Source of the DNA: Allacma fusca
Taxonomy: Eukaryota > Arthropoda > Collembola > Symphypleona > Sminthuridae
Assembly (NCBI GenBank): GCA_947179485.1
Contig: OX359246.1
Location: 30,442,001-30,506,000 of the forward strand
Direction: 5' to 3'
DNA: 64,000 nt
The position numbers and the translations under genes are program-made. Shown here piece after piece: positions 1 through 10,884 of this stretch. The notes under the pieces were generated by a model, which was not told the DNA's origin, did no database searches, and was given only the letters and a program-made list of their open reading frames with translations. Positions within the stretch are counted from its first letter, which is position 1. The number at the start of each line of letters is the position of its first letter.

Positions 1-1
1 T

Positions 2-1024
2 GGAGGAGCTCCAGTTGGAGGTACCTGGGGATACTCCGGTGCTGGCGGTCGCCCTGTAAACAATGCTGGACTCGGAGGTAGCAGTGGATACTATGGCGGA
101 GCTGGCAACGGTGGACTTGCAGGTGCTGGTGCTTATTCTGGTTCTGGCGGTCGTGGAGGAAGCAACGGTGGATTCGGTGCTGGTAGACCTGTTTATGGTG
201 CTCCTGGGCTTGGAGGAAGTGGAATTTACAGTGGAGGTTCCTGGGGTTACTCCGGTGCTGGAGGTGTTGGTGGAAATAACGGTGGAGTCGGAGGTCTTGG
301 GGGAAATAACGGCGGACTCGGAGGTGCTGGTAACGGATTCGGGGGTGCTGGTAACGGATTCGGAGGCGCTGGAAACGGATTCGGGGGTGGTAATAGCTAT
401 TCTGGAGGAGCAGGTAGCGGATTTGGCGGAGCCGGTGGTTATTCTGGAGGAGCTGGTAACGGAGTCGGCGGTGGAAATGGTTTATCTGGTGGAGCTGGAA
501 ACGGATTCTTCGGCGGAAATGGTTTATCTGGAGGAGGTGGTAATGGATTCGGTGCCGGAAATGGTTTATCTGGAGGAGCTGGTAACGGATTCTTCGGCGG
601 AAATGGTTTGTCTGGAGGAGCTGGTCCCGGATTCGGTGCCGGAAATGGTTTATCTGGAGGAGCTGGCAGCGGATTTGGTGGAGCCGGCGGTTATTCTGGA
701 GGAGCTGGTAGCGGAATCGGCGGAGCTGGTAACGGACTCGGCGGAGCTGGCAATGGACTCGGTGGAGCTGGTAACGGACTCGGCGGTGCCGGTGGTGCTG
801 GTAATTATTTTGGCGGTGCTGGTAATGGATTCAGCGGTGCTGGTGGCAACACTGGTATTTATTCTGGCAATGCTGGTAATGGTTTCGGTGGTGTTGGTGG
901 TAACGGTGGCAATGCTGGTAGTTATCCTGGCGCCGGAGGTCTTGCAGGATCTGTCGGTGGTGCTGGGGTCAGTGGTGGTAATCCAGCCTACAGCGGTGTT
1001 GTAACCGGTGGTTATGCCCGTTAA
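2..1024 (+). CDS. Glycine-rich structural protein, 3' part
   Basis: The frame starting at base 2 is open without a stop to TAA at 1022-1024 and ends in GGYAR, so this is the C-terminal 340 residues of a protein that begins outside the window. It consists almost wholly of Gly, with Ala, Asn, Ser, Phe, Leu and Tyr, in blocks such as GGAGNGFGG, GGAGGYSGG and GNGLSGG. No methionine occurs in this frame before about base 608, so the start is upstream. Glycine-rich repeats of this type are known from cuticle, silk, adhesive and eggshell proteins; which applies here cannot be told. There is no membrane segment or cysteine in the visible part. The parallel frame giving a Leu/Val/Glu-rich 313-residue ORF is a shadow of the GGN-type codon repeat. 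Coding status is convincing; function is only a class guess. Confidence 0.75.
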   Translation, partial: GGAPVGGTWGYSGAGGRPVNNAGLGGSSGYYGGAGNGGLAGAGAYSGSGGRGGSNGGFGAGRPVYGAPGLGGSGIYSGGSWGYSGAGGVGGNNGGVGGLGGNNGGLGGAGNGFGGAGNGFGGAGNGFGGGNSYSGGAGSGFGGAGGYSGGAGNGVGGGNGLSGGAGNGFFGGNGLSGGGGNGFGAGNGLSGGAGNGFFGGNGLSGGAGPGFGAGNGLSGGAGSGFGGAGGYSGGAGSGIGGAGNGLGGAGNGLGGAGNGLGGAGGAGNYFGGAGNGFSGAGGNTGIYSGNAGNGFGGVGGNGGNAGSYPGAGGLAGSVGGAGVSGGNPAYSGVVTGGYAR

Positions 1025-1358
1025 GTCTCCCTTCGAAGTTTGTGTCTTCCAAGGAGCAGACGTTATGCCAAAAAGTTTAAAAAAATCGAACCCTTTCAAG
1101 TTACCACAAACGATGTCATATTTTTGTAATTCCAAGAAAGCTGCTATTTAAATGTTATTAATTTACAAATTCTTTTAAAATAATGCAAAAATTGTTTAAA
1201 AAATCAGGAAATTTGAAATTAAATGATGCTTTTGTAAAACATAGTTGTTTTTAAAATTTATTGACTGATATTACTACGTCCATGCACATTACATTATATC
1301 GAACTTTTTGGGCTGCAGTTACAAACAGTGTTTGTGGTCAAAACACATAACATATTTG
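1025..1358. other. 3' flank of the glycine-rich gene
   Basis: AT-rich sequence after the stop codon, presumably 3' UTR then intergenic. No canonical AATAAA is obvious close to the stop. Nothing else recognised. Confidence 0.4.
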
Positions 1359-1420
1359 CAGAGGTGTGGAATATTTTGAAATATTGTATTTGAAATAATA
1401 TTTGAAATACATTTCGTATT

Positions 1421-1560
1421 TTGTATTTGGTATTTTTATCACTGTAAATTTTTAAGGTATTTTGTATTTGGTATTTTTATCACCGTAAATTTTTAAGGTA
1501 TTTTGTATTTGGTATTTTTATCACCGTAAATTTTTAAGGTATTTTGTATTTGGTATTTTG
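1421..1560. repeat. 41-bp tandem repeat, 3.4 copies
   Basis: A unit beginning TTGTATTTGG repeats with exact 41-bp spacing from 1421, 1462, 1503 and 1544. The last copy is cut off by the inner inverted-repeat element. Copies differ by at most one base (ACTG versus ACCG), so the array is young relative to the surrounding element. Confidence 0.9.
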
Positions 1561-1571
1561 TCAGGAGCATA

Positions 1572-2386
1572 TCGTCGGTGAAGAGGCAAAATGATCTAGG
1601 TGCATGATCGATTAGAATCAAAATGATCTACTTGCAGTTTCACTAAAGGCAAAATGATCTACTTGCATTGAATTTTAAAAGCAAAATGATCTAGATACAA
1701 ATTATAATAAAAACAATATAAGTAAACACATTCTAATGCCGGTGTACAAAAATGCGAGGTATTCAAAATCTTTTATATGTGAATTTAATTCCCCTATGCC
1801 TTCATTTCATTCTTTCAGTAACATTGAAAAAAATATGTTGTCAATTATGATTTAACATTTGAAAATGATTCCGAATGTTATGATAATGGTGATGATCGTA
1901 AAATACGATTTGAAGAAACTCCACGTTGAGAATTATTAAAGGGGAAACCAATTCAATGTGAACACTAACACATGAGCACACTGTGATTTTGAATCGTCTT
2001 TTAATTCGTCGATTTTAAAATAAATGAATATTGCAGTTTTCGTAACTAAAAATGTATTAGATGCAATAAGTGAAATTAACTTTAGTTGCCGGAATGATCC
2101 TTAGTAATAGCAAACAATTCAGACAATATTAACCCACAACCCAAGATCAATTACAGTCATTGTTAGCCCTTATAAGCCACTTGTCCTCCTTACAGATGCT
2201 ATTTTTCTCACAAAAAAATTAGACCAGCACTTAGATCATTTTGCTTTTATGGAAAAATGTATGTAGATCATTTTACTTTTAAAGAGGCTTACACCCAGTT
2301 CATTTTGCCTTTAGGGAAAAAGTTATGTAGATCATTTTGATTCTAATCGATTATGCACCTAGATCATTTTGCCTCTTCACCGACGA
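1572..2386. mobile_element. TA-flanked inverted-repeat element (MITE) with AAAATGATCTA words
   Basis: TCGTCGGTGAAGAGGCAAAA at the left is matched in inverse at the right (ending CTCTTCACCGACGA), and the arms stay similar for about 60 bp. Both ends are bordered by TA (1570-1571 and 2387-2388), the target duplication of Tc1/mariner-like elements. The word AAAATGATCTA recurs inside both arms. No transposase ORF is present. A degenerate relative lies near 23272-23345. Confidence 0.8.
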
Positions 2387-3201
2387 TATAAACTCTACTG
2401 TATTTTGTATTTTGTATTTTGAAGATATATGAATGTCATGTTATTTTCTATTTATTTATCTTCTTACTTTTGCCCACCCTGTATTTCAAATACAAATTAC
2501 AATATCAAAATACATATGTAGCTGTGGCCACTGTCCAGGTCGGCTGTAACACATGCCCGAATAAACATTTTCAAAGGTAAAATATCAATTTGAAACATTT
2601 TGAAACCATTTCTCTAAAACTTTTGACTGGTTTATAGTACTTGCTTATTGGATATTCAATGTGTATTACATTTTAATGTGTGTTGGATATTCTAATTGGA
2701 TATTAAATCCAATTTAATGTGAGGGCTATCAATGTACTTAAATTGCCCATGTATTTCTATTCGTTTTAAGAAAATTATTCTGTATCTAGGGTGACTTTGA
2801 TGTACACAAATGCAAGACTCTATCTCTATCTCTACTCATGTGCATCTTACCTTAAGTTCGTGAAATAATTTATGGTTATGTTATTATCCAAGAGACTTTA
2901 CTCTGACTTATTTAAAGATCTGGGAATGAACCGTTGGTATTTACCCACTCTGAGAATATTTTCAATATGTATTTTGTATTTCAAATACGGTATTTTCATT
3001 ATGTTTTCGTAGGAAGTAAAGTATTTTATTTTGTATTTTGCAAAAACTAGTCTAGATATCTGTATTTTATTTGGTTTCTTGGCTAAGTTCCTCCTAGTAT
3101 TTTATTTTGTATTTGTATTTTAAGGTTTCTGAAATTGTATTTGTATTTTGAATTTTAATAATAAATTTCATGTATTTTCCACACCTCTCCGTACATATTT
3201 G

Positions 3202-6200
3202 TCGTTATATGTTTTCTACAAACGTAAGCCCATATAATAGGTATTTACGCATCTTTAGCCAAGCTCTTATTCCGCATTTTCTATTTTATACACAATGGTA
3301 CACTATTACAGGTTTTGCTTGTGTGTAAATGTAAGAGCAACTATTGTTTTTTACATTAGTATTTTTACAACACTAACAATAGGCAAGTAACTTGGTATAG
3401 AAACAGAAATAGTACGTTTCAGTACTTAAATTTTCGCTCATCTTAAAATAAAATTATGACACAAATACATATATTTAAGCACAGCTCTTCGAAATGACAT
3501 CTCTACAAGGTCTTCTGGGTCCTCCTCTAACAAAGTTATACAGTCAACGAAATCAAATATTTTGTACCAATTCCTGGATCTCTCCAGTAAATACCAATTA
3601 TTGGACTTCAAAAATTAAAAATTCATGTTTCCTTCAAAATTTTGAAAATTTCTTTCGCAAAACGGAAACGAAGTTGTACCATTTTAAATTTACGATATTT
3701 TTGCAAATGGCTTAGCGTTGATTATTCTACCATGCATGGATGCAAATTTAAATAACTTGTTTACGCTCCTCTATCCGTCTTTAGCTGGGTTACGTTTGAA
3801 AACCTTACAACGGGAGAGTTGTTGTGATCAACTCATCCCTGAATTTACATGAATTCCAAACACCGATTCCAATAATAATTTGCACACACATGTTGACGCC
3901 CATTTGTGTTCGGAAAATTTTCTTAATTGTAATTACTTTTATTTGTTGTTGTTTTAGAGAATTTTTAATAATCATTTGGAAATGATTCGTTGCCAAGAAG
4001 TGCATTTATTCGATGCACTAACTTATCTACCAGAAAAATATGTGATACCAAAATTTAAAAAAAAATCGACCTATGGTCTATCAATAATTGTTTTTGAAAA
4101 TCTATATGAAGACTGCAATTGAATTAAAGCTGTTGTAAGTCAAGGCACAATTTGTTTAAATAGAAGGAAATGAGTAAGAATTAGGGAGGTCAATGATCTC
4201 AAAATATTTTTAAATGCTCCTATATAGATATGTAAATTTGCAAATTTTGTGTAACGTCCTTCTATGGTTGAAACGGTAAGCATCTATTTGCAGTCAAAGT
4301 ATGTTGGACTATTGATATTGATATTGTTCCCTGACGACTCTATTATAGCATGAGTTTGCTCGAGTGCAGACACATCCACAGAATATAAACAGGCAACTAT
4401 TCGTATGTAGCTTCTTAGATTTATTGCCTCTTTTCTGTTACAAGTCGTTACAATCGTTTTAGGTACAAGCATTAAAGAGCAACAGCTGTGTTTACATTTT
4501 TACACCACTTACCTAATAAGGGACAACAAAAGTAAAATTCTTCAGGACTCACGTTTTCACTTTTCTTACAATTATATACGACAATGATTCCGTCTTGAAG
4601 AAAACATAGTTTTAATTTGTGGTAAACAATAATTAGTTATTTTTAACTTGACTACAAATGAAAGTTTGACTCAGATATGAAATAGAATAGATAAGAAACA
4701 ACAACGGAGTCAAAGGTTTTTGCAGTTTTTCGGATTTCACGACAGCTCCCGAAATCAATTTCTTTCGATCAAAAACATGTAGACAGCGTGAATTTAAAAA
4801 AATATTTCAAAATTCCATCACAGGACATTTTGGCCAATTTTTCGTGACTTAACTAATCCCCTGTAAAAGACCTTACAAGTCAATAATGTAGTGGTTTCCT
4901 GTCAGGCAGCATTCCCTTTATAAGGGAATGTTTAAAATTTCCATAGGATTACAATTACATTACATTGTAGTAAGATATAGTGGCAACCACATATATTGGC
5001 AGGTATTTTGTCATTCCTTGGGAACCACTATGTAGGAAATTCACTGTAGTCTATTTAGGGTCGTATGTATTAATTCCTTTGGAAAACTTGTGGAAACCCA
5101 ATTAGTCACTGCCAGGTTGTGAGGTCAATACGTGGAACAAAACGCGGCAGAAGACTCAATAATATATATTGGGAAAGTTGTAGTCAATTTCAAAACGATT
5201 CCAATACGTTTTGGCTTCGAAACCCGGCAAATGTCCAATTCTGATCCATGATGTCATTGACGGTTATTCGGTAAACAAGTGGTACCAAAATTGTCACGAG
5301 AATAATCGCCGCATTTTGCAAACGTCTATTTTGGTCCTATTATAACAAGTTTTGGCTAAGAAATCCGGCATGTGTCCTATATTGAATTGGCCCATGAGGT
5401 CATTTACATGTCACTAGTTCACGTAACGAAACCAAACTTGTTAACATATCGTCTGGTACATTTGAGAAAATTAAAGTATATCTTGAAGGTATTTCAGTAC
5501 GTTTCGACCTACGATTTCACTAACGGGTCAAACTTGGTTAGCTACTACGATGGAATCTAATCTAATTTAATACGATTCTATCACATTTTGGCTAAAAACC
5601 CGGAATGTTTTCTATACTGTATTGACTCGCGAGGTCCTATGTTGACACAGGGTCTTCTTGATGTCAATTTTTTGGATTTCGGAAACAATTGTACATATGT
5701 CCAAATATTTTCCCTGTTATTTTAATTATTTTGTTGAAATTTTTGATTTTTAATTGTTAATTATCACGGTTTTAAGGGTGGTGTCAGCCCCATAATAAAT
5801 AATAGCCTTGTCCGTAAATCCGTGTGTCCTTCCGCACGATGTCTCAAAAACTACTGAACGGATTTCAATTAAATTTTTTTATGGACATTACTTGTGCCAA
5901 CCGTAAGACTGAATTCGTATTTGGTTGGAATCGGCGGGATAGTTTTCCACCTGTTTATAGCTATAACCAAATTCTTAAAAATCCAAAAACGAAGTCTGAA
6001 TTGCAGTGTTATTAACTTTTGAGTAGTGAACTTAAACCCAAACTTTCGGTTACACATCACTGCTTATAGTAGCTGCCATATTGCAGTTCGTCCCTCACAA
6101 TCAGATAAGATATGAAATACAAAATGTGCAAATTGCAATTGAGTCAAAAATATGTGAAAAAAGGTAAGAATTTATTTTGATAAATTATAATGAAAATTTT

Positions 6201-6724
6201 GTTAATGAAAACGTTAACTTTGTAATTTCCGATTACCACAAGAGTCCCATTAGGGCAACCATACTTACTCCACATTGGCTGCAATGTTGATCGCCTAGCC
6301 TACAAGCAGACCCAACAGATAGGCTAGGATGTACACAGACTAAAAAATTGGCCCTGACATAGGGTGTATGAATAGGCATACTTCAACATGTTCACTTGAA
6401 AATAGGAAGTAGGTAGGAATATGTTAATTCCGTGTAGGTAGGCAAATAGGTAGGATAAACGAGACTAAAAGGATATATGTGAGTTAAAACGTAGAAAGGA
6501 AGCTCAAATAGCAAACTATTATCAATTTTTTGCCAACATATAAGTACAGCAAGTTAATCAGCCAAACATAAGCAATTTTTTGGATGCAGCACACAATTAA
6601 AAATTCATATGTATGAAAAACTAGGCCAGTTTTTGCTTATTTGTAGACTGTAAAAAATAGAAGAAAAATGATCCTTTGTACGCACGTAGGTAAGCAATAT
6701 AGTATCAAAAATTTGTAGGGAAGG
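3202..6724. other. Intergenic region without a supported gene
   Basis: AT-rich sequence with only short chance ORFs (for example 3494-3715 and 5824-6015) that have no domain signature or splice context. Around 4920-5070 there are remnants (CCACTATGTAGG and similar) related to the MITEs at 36506 and 39574. The stretch 6290-6480 contains several TAGGC/TAGGTAGG words like those of the element at 24334. Confidence 0.4.
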
Positions 6725-6727
6725 TTA

Positions 6728-7280
6728 GGGGAGTGACACAAATGACATCATCACAGTTTAGGGCATTTTGCTACTCCCCTACCCCTTCATCATTAGATAT
6801 CATTTTTTAGTTCAGCCACCCACCCTCCTTGGATTGTGATATCATGAATGCGCATTGTATGTTTGAAATGTTGTAGTAGCCGGTAATTTTGAATCCATGT
6901 GGATTGATAATTTGCAAGCGTAAAAATAAACAATGCATTCCACTTTAGCGTCCATTATTTAAAAAAAACGTTTGAGAAAGGAATAGGATTTCGGGATTTC
7001 ATCTCATAATCAGACCACAGTGACCATTGATCGGCTCAACGTTCATCATGAACGAGGAAAACAAGTTGTTTTTTTTCATTATAGTTAATACATTAGTGCA
7101 TTATTTTATTTCCTGAAAATGTTTGTTAATAATTTATTGTAGTGAGTATAGATGTACTTGACGAAATACAACGATGACATCATGGAACGAAAAATTTACC
7201 CACCCACTATGTCACTTACTGTCACTATATTCCGGTTTCACCTACCTACTACGCTGGTGATATCATTTGTGTTACTTCCC
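6728..7280. mobile_element. Inverted-repeat MITE, TTA target duplication
   Basis: The left arm GGGGAGTGACACAAATGACA has an inverse match at the right end (ATCATTTGTGTTACTTCCC), imperfect over about 27 bp. Both ends are bordered by TTA (6725-6727 and 7281-7283). A 3-bp TTA/TWA duplication with a G-rich TIR fits PIF/Harbinger-derived MITEs; this is inferred from length and ends only. There is no ORF. Confidence 0.5.
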
Positions 7281-7283
7281 TTA

Positions 7284-8576
7284 TAGGGTAGATATTTCCC
7301 TTCTGACATTTTGTCACTACGTCGGTAGACGGTTCTCTTCTTTGTTCATGTAACGTCGGCTTCGACTCCAGATCACCCCGCTAAGCTTCTTGAATATTTT
7401 TTATCTCTATCTATACACATACACCCCTACCACACTTTTTTCCACATTATCTTCCATTTTGGACACGTATCATATGACGTAGCATTGCAATTTTAGGACA
7501 AGTCTCGTAGTACACCCTTAGCGCCTTAGATTTAACCTAATGACCAAAATGGACAAATTTTGGAGCAGAATTCGCTTAGAAGGCAGTAAACGAATTGGGA
7601 ATGAATTGAATATATTATTCAAATGGTTACATGTGGGCAAGAGAGGGGACAAATAATGTAACATGCGGTATACTTTTAGCAAATTATTTGAGTCTTTTTA
7701 CTGACAGAAAGATATGCTGTGCCGCTCTTTCGTTAGATTGTGGGTACGGGTGCTTCAATTTAATTTCAAGTATGAGTACAGGTACTGGAAAAACTTATCC
7801 GACTACTTGGATATCAGTACTGGATAAGATACAGCATTTCGTCGTACCAGATATTCTAGTACGGGTACTCTGTTGGTATACCCAGTCCGAGCAATGCTAG
7901 GAACTCCCAATACACTAATGAGAGCTGTTTAATACATGTTAAATTTTCTTTATGTATTGTTCCTTTATGAGGAATAATATGCGAAAGGTGGGGGACACTG
8001 CGACTTTCCTGCCAATTCAAAACTAAGTTTATTTTAACTTTAAAAATGTTAGTAAAAATTTTGTTCCCTGAACGACTGAGACAAGAGTGTTTTGTTTATT
8101 GGTTTTTTGGAGGATTGAGTTAACTATTATCTCTTTTACATTTCCTAAGTCACAAAACGAGATTAACACAAAAGGAAGGGAATTGTTACTTACAATATTG
8201 ACATCAACAAATTCAGCTTATTCTTGAAACAAGTGAAACTTGTAATCAAATAATCTTCTCAAAAATAAATTTTACTGAAAAAATCCCTCTGCAATATCAC
8301 TGTATTTGCTACCATCGATACCTATCTCTAAATCTAAATCTATTACAAAAATTGACTCCATGATATGGACAAATTTTTTGACCTTCTGAAATTTTGCTGC
8401 AAATTCTGTCATCGGAAGCATTTATGACAATTTACTGTATTTAACGTGCTGGAGAATGTATTTTACAGTGTTCTACAAACCCCCCGTTGAAGAATCCATT
8501 TGAATTCTTGCTATTTTGAATGTAGCTTTATGTAGTCAAATAAATGTGGAGAGATTATAAACTCTACTCAAATCTA
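7284..8576. other. Intergenic; GGGTAC-word remnant and start of a duplicated block
   Basis: Bases about 7740-7897 contain degenerate GGGTAC/GTACTGG words, probably a truncated relative of the word-rich elements near 28000 and 53280. From about 8050 the sequence matches about 16790 onward, the left part of the duplicated block carrying the peptide gene. The 89-codon ORF at 7631-7900 lies mostly in the word-rich part and is not supported. Confidence 0.5.
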
Positions 8577-8582
8577 TTTATT
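8577..8582 (-). terminator. Polyadenylation signal of peptide gene copy 1
   Basis: TTTATT on the plus strand is AATAAA on the gene strand, about 70 bases after the stop codon. The same signal is kept at the same distance in the second copy. Confidence 0.6.
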
Positions 8583-8651
8583 ATACACGAGTATAAATCA
8601 TTTTAACACATTATTACTCATTTTGATTCTGGGACATCCCAGTTCAAAGTT

Positions 8652-8952
8652 CTATGGACAGTAAATGCAGGTGCATCTATATACAAAATGGCATGTCCCA
8701 GAACAAGGTCTTTTTCCAGCGTACGGTCCAGTTGCTGGCTTTATGTTCTTTCGGCAGTAATTAGCACATTCCCTTGAGTTCGGGCAGCCATGTCCAGCGG
8801 AGCAAACGTCTATAAAATTTAACCATTGAATCAACCACTTGAGTCCACTATTTTATTGTAACGTTTTTAACAGACAATCGGTTATTACCTGCACAAATTG
8901 CGACCATGACCACAACAAGAATGCAAATGCTGACGACTTGGTTCTTCTTCAT
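8652..8952 (-). CDS. Secreted cysteine-rich defensin-like peptide, copy 1
   Basis: Two exons on the minus strand, 8952-8889 and 8809-8652, with a GT-AG intron of 79 bases. Exon 1 encodes a hydrophobic signal peptide (MKKNQVVSICILVVVMVAIC). Exon 2 encodes a mature region of about 52 residues with nine cysteines, including a CxxxC pair (CANYC), a later GTC and a terminal CTC followed by IYC. The CxxxC plus CxC spacing resembles cysteine-stabilised alpha-beta (defensin/drosomycin) peptides, so a role as an extracellular antimicrobial or related effector is inferred. The odd cysteine number leaves one unpaired or dimer-forming. Total is 73 residues. The start follows from the signal peptide; the second copy is intact too, which supports the model. 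An in-frame shadow reading through the intron should be ignored. Confidence 0.75.
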
Positions 8953-9067
8953 CTTGTATTCGGATAAATTTGAAACGGATTAAAAATTCTTGCAATAAAG
9001 AGAGCAAAGTTCCACCACTCTGAATTGCAACTGGATGAATGAATTGCTAACAACATGTTAATTTTAT

Positions 9068-9076
9068 CCTTTTATA
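9068..9076 (-). promoter_or_regulatory. TATA box of peptide gene copy 1
   Basis: TATAAAAGG on the gene strand about 115 bases upstream of the ATG, conserved in sequence and position in copy 2 (TATAAAAAG). Confidence 0.5.
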
Positions 9077-9838
9077 CACTTTGAGAAAACCAATTTCAAA
9101 CGACCGTAAATCTCGAGCTTAAATAATGTATTTTGTTCCTTATACTTGTGAAACCTGAGTTAAATTAATTTGTTTTTAGCTAATATTATAAATGACGTCC
9201 TATTTCCTAAACGTTTGTGCAGATTTTATCATAAATTTAGGAATTAAGTTGTAAAATGCAATGACATACAATAAATAAGAGGAGTAAATTAGTTTCCTAT
9301 CAAACAATTATTCAATGCCCAGGAATTTACGTCACACTACCAAGAAATCATAAAATAATAATAGCATAATTCCCGAAAAATTGATAATGAAATTAAGCTT
9401 GACAAAGGCCTACTCAAATATCTACAAATAGTACGCATTCCGACTGAAAGAATAATCGGCTTGTAATTATTGACTTTACAAAGTCAGCATGTGCATTTAG
9501 ATGTAAAAACACATGAACTATGTGATTTTACACGGGCAAGTAGTAAAATGTAATAAATGGGATTTTGATTAGGATTGTACACTTGAATTCACAATCAGTC
9601 GAAAGTCAACTATTCTAGTGAAGCAGCTTTTGAATACTTATTTCACATAGGTTGCAATGGTGAGCGCCTAGCCTATAATATTATACTCTACAAATAGGAC
9701 AAGATTGAATTAAGTAACTATAGGAGACAAGTACTTTACGCTTACCTTTTAAACAAAACGCATCCTATACGTAACATTACACAAACTTTACCACACTGCA
9801 ACTCTAAAAGCAACCCTATTTGTCTTAAGCCTTTATTT

Positions 9839-10754
9839 CATACTTGCAGTTTTTTTTCCAAAGTTCAAATTCAGTTCCATTCACATCCCAAAATTTTTCG
9901 TGCCGTTCAGTTAAGTTCAGTTCCCTTTGTTAAAATCCTGTCCTAGTTCAGTTCAATTCACTGCGTATTTTCCAGTCGTTACGTTCAGTTCAGTTAATTC
10001 TTGCAGTATTTTTTCAAAGTTCAATTCAATTCATTATATACTCTTCGGCCGTTCAGTTCAGTTCACTTTATCTGTCATTAGCTTATAAATTAAGATATAT
10101 TTAAGTGACACTTATTTTTATTTTTATAGTTTGGAGCTTTGACTGAAGCAAGATTTTTTTGCTAAATGACTGATTGAATAACTGCTTTCAAAACTCCGGT
10201 GTTTTGAAAGCAGCATTGAATTTGAGCTTTCTGATAAACAATCAATGTAAAAAAACCAAGCGCTTCTAAATTAATAAATCATATAACTATGCTTACAATT
10301 ATTGGGCTTTTTAATTCATTCAACTTCCGCCAAAATGTGCTAAATACTCGTTCTTGAATGTAAAAATCTGTTTACATGTAAGCAATTTGAATGATTTGTA
10401 ATTTAATGTCATTGAAATGTATTATCAAAAACCTGGGTGCTATCTTGTAAGATTACAAAAATATTTTTTTCGTGCAATTTAGAGATATTTTGTATAATAT
10501 TCGTTTTGTGTTCATGATTATATTAACTTTTATACAAACCCTGACTCTTAAGTTCAATTCAGTTCAATTTGCGTCAATTGAACGTATGATGAACGTTCGT
10601 TCACATTCAAAATAAGTTCTTCTGAGTTCAATTCAAATTCATTCAATCAGAAGTTTGCATTTAGCTAGTTCGTTCAAGTTCATTCAAAAACAATAAGAAT
10701 AAGGGCTAGTTCAGTTCAGTTCACCACTTTATGAACTGAACGGCTGCAAGTATG
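9839..10754. mobile_element. GTTCA-word MITE, probably hAT-derived
   Basis: CATACTTGCAG at the left and CTGCAAGTATG at the right are perfect inverted copies. The outer parts of the interior (9860-10070 and 10555-10735) consist largely of degenerate GTTCAGTTCA/AATTCA words. The TIR and words resemble the element at 32459-33361, which has a clean 8-bp target duplication; none is evident here. No ORF. Confidence 0.7.
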
Positions 10755-10827
10755 ATACAAATTATATAAGAAGGCATTTCCATAGAAAAAAAATCCGAAT
10801 GAGAAAGTTATTGTATAGATAAAAATC

Positions 10828-10874
10828 AACACAATCGAGCTCATAAGTTTGAAACTTATGAGCTCGATTGTGTT
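10828..10874. repeat. 47-bp perfect palindrome
   Basis: Arm 10828-10850 (AACACAATCGAGCTCATAAG then TTT) is exactly reverse-complementary to 10852-10874, with a single G between. It lies between the GTTCA element and the TACTCTACC-word region. Confidence 0.9.
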
Positions 10875-10884
10875 CATTCGAATT

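Larger units (their letters stand above)
1359..3189. mobile_element. hAT-type non-autonomous element filled with TATTTTGTATTT words
   Basis: The left end CAGAGGTGTGGAATATTTTG and the right end, reading CATGTATTTTCCACACCTCT on the plus strand, are inverted copies of AGAGGTGTGG. The 8 bases before the left end (CATATTTG, 1351-1358) recur at 3194-3201, five bases beyond the right TIR. Both flanks of the interior (1375-1560 and 2398-3180) are dense in degenerate TATTTTGTATTT words. A second inverted-repeat element is nested inside at 1572-2386. No transposase reading frame is visible. The hAT assignment rests on TIR type and the 8-bp repeat; the gap before the right copy lowers certainty. Confidence 0.6.
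8040..9620. repeat. Duplicated block, copy 1 (partner 16790-18420)
   Basis: Sequence from the AACGACTGAGACAA motif through the peptide gene, its promoter and upstream flank is repeated in the same orientation about 8.7-8.8 kb downstream, with indels. Examples are the shared GGAGGATTGAGTTA, the two exons, the TATA box and the GATTAGGATTGTACAC stretch. Exact limits need an alignment. Confidence 0.8.

Noticed and set aside
63..1004. 313-codon Leu/Val/Glu-rich ORF
   Set aside because: It is the +1 shadow of the glycine-rich reading frame; GGN-type codon repeats create it. The Gly-rich frame is open to the window edge.
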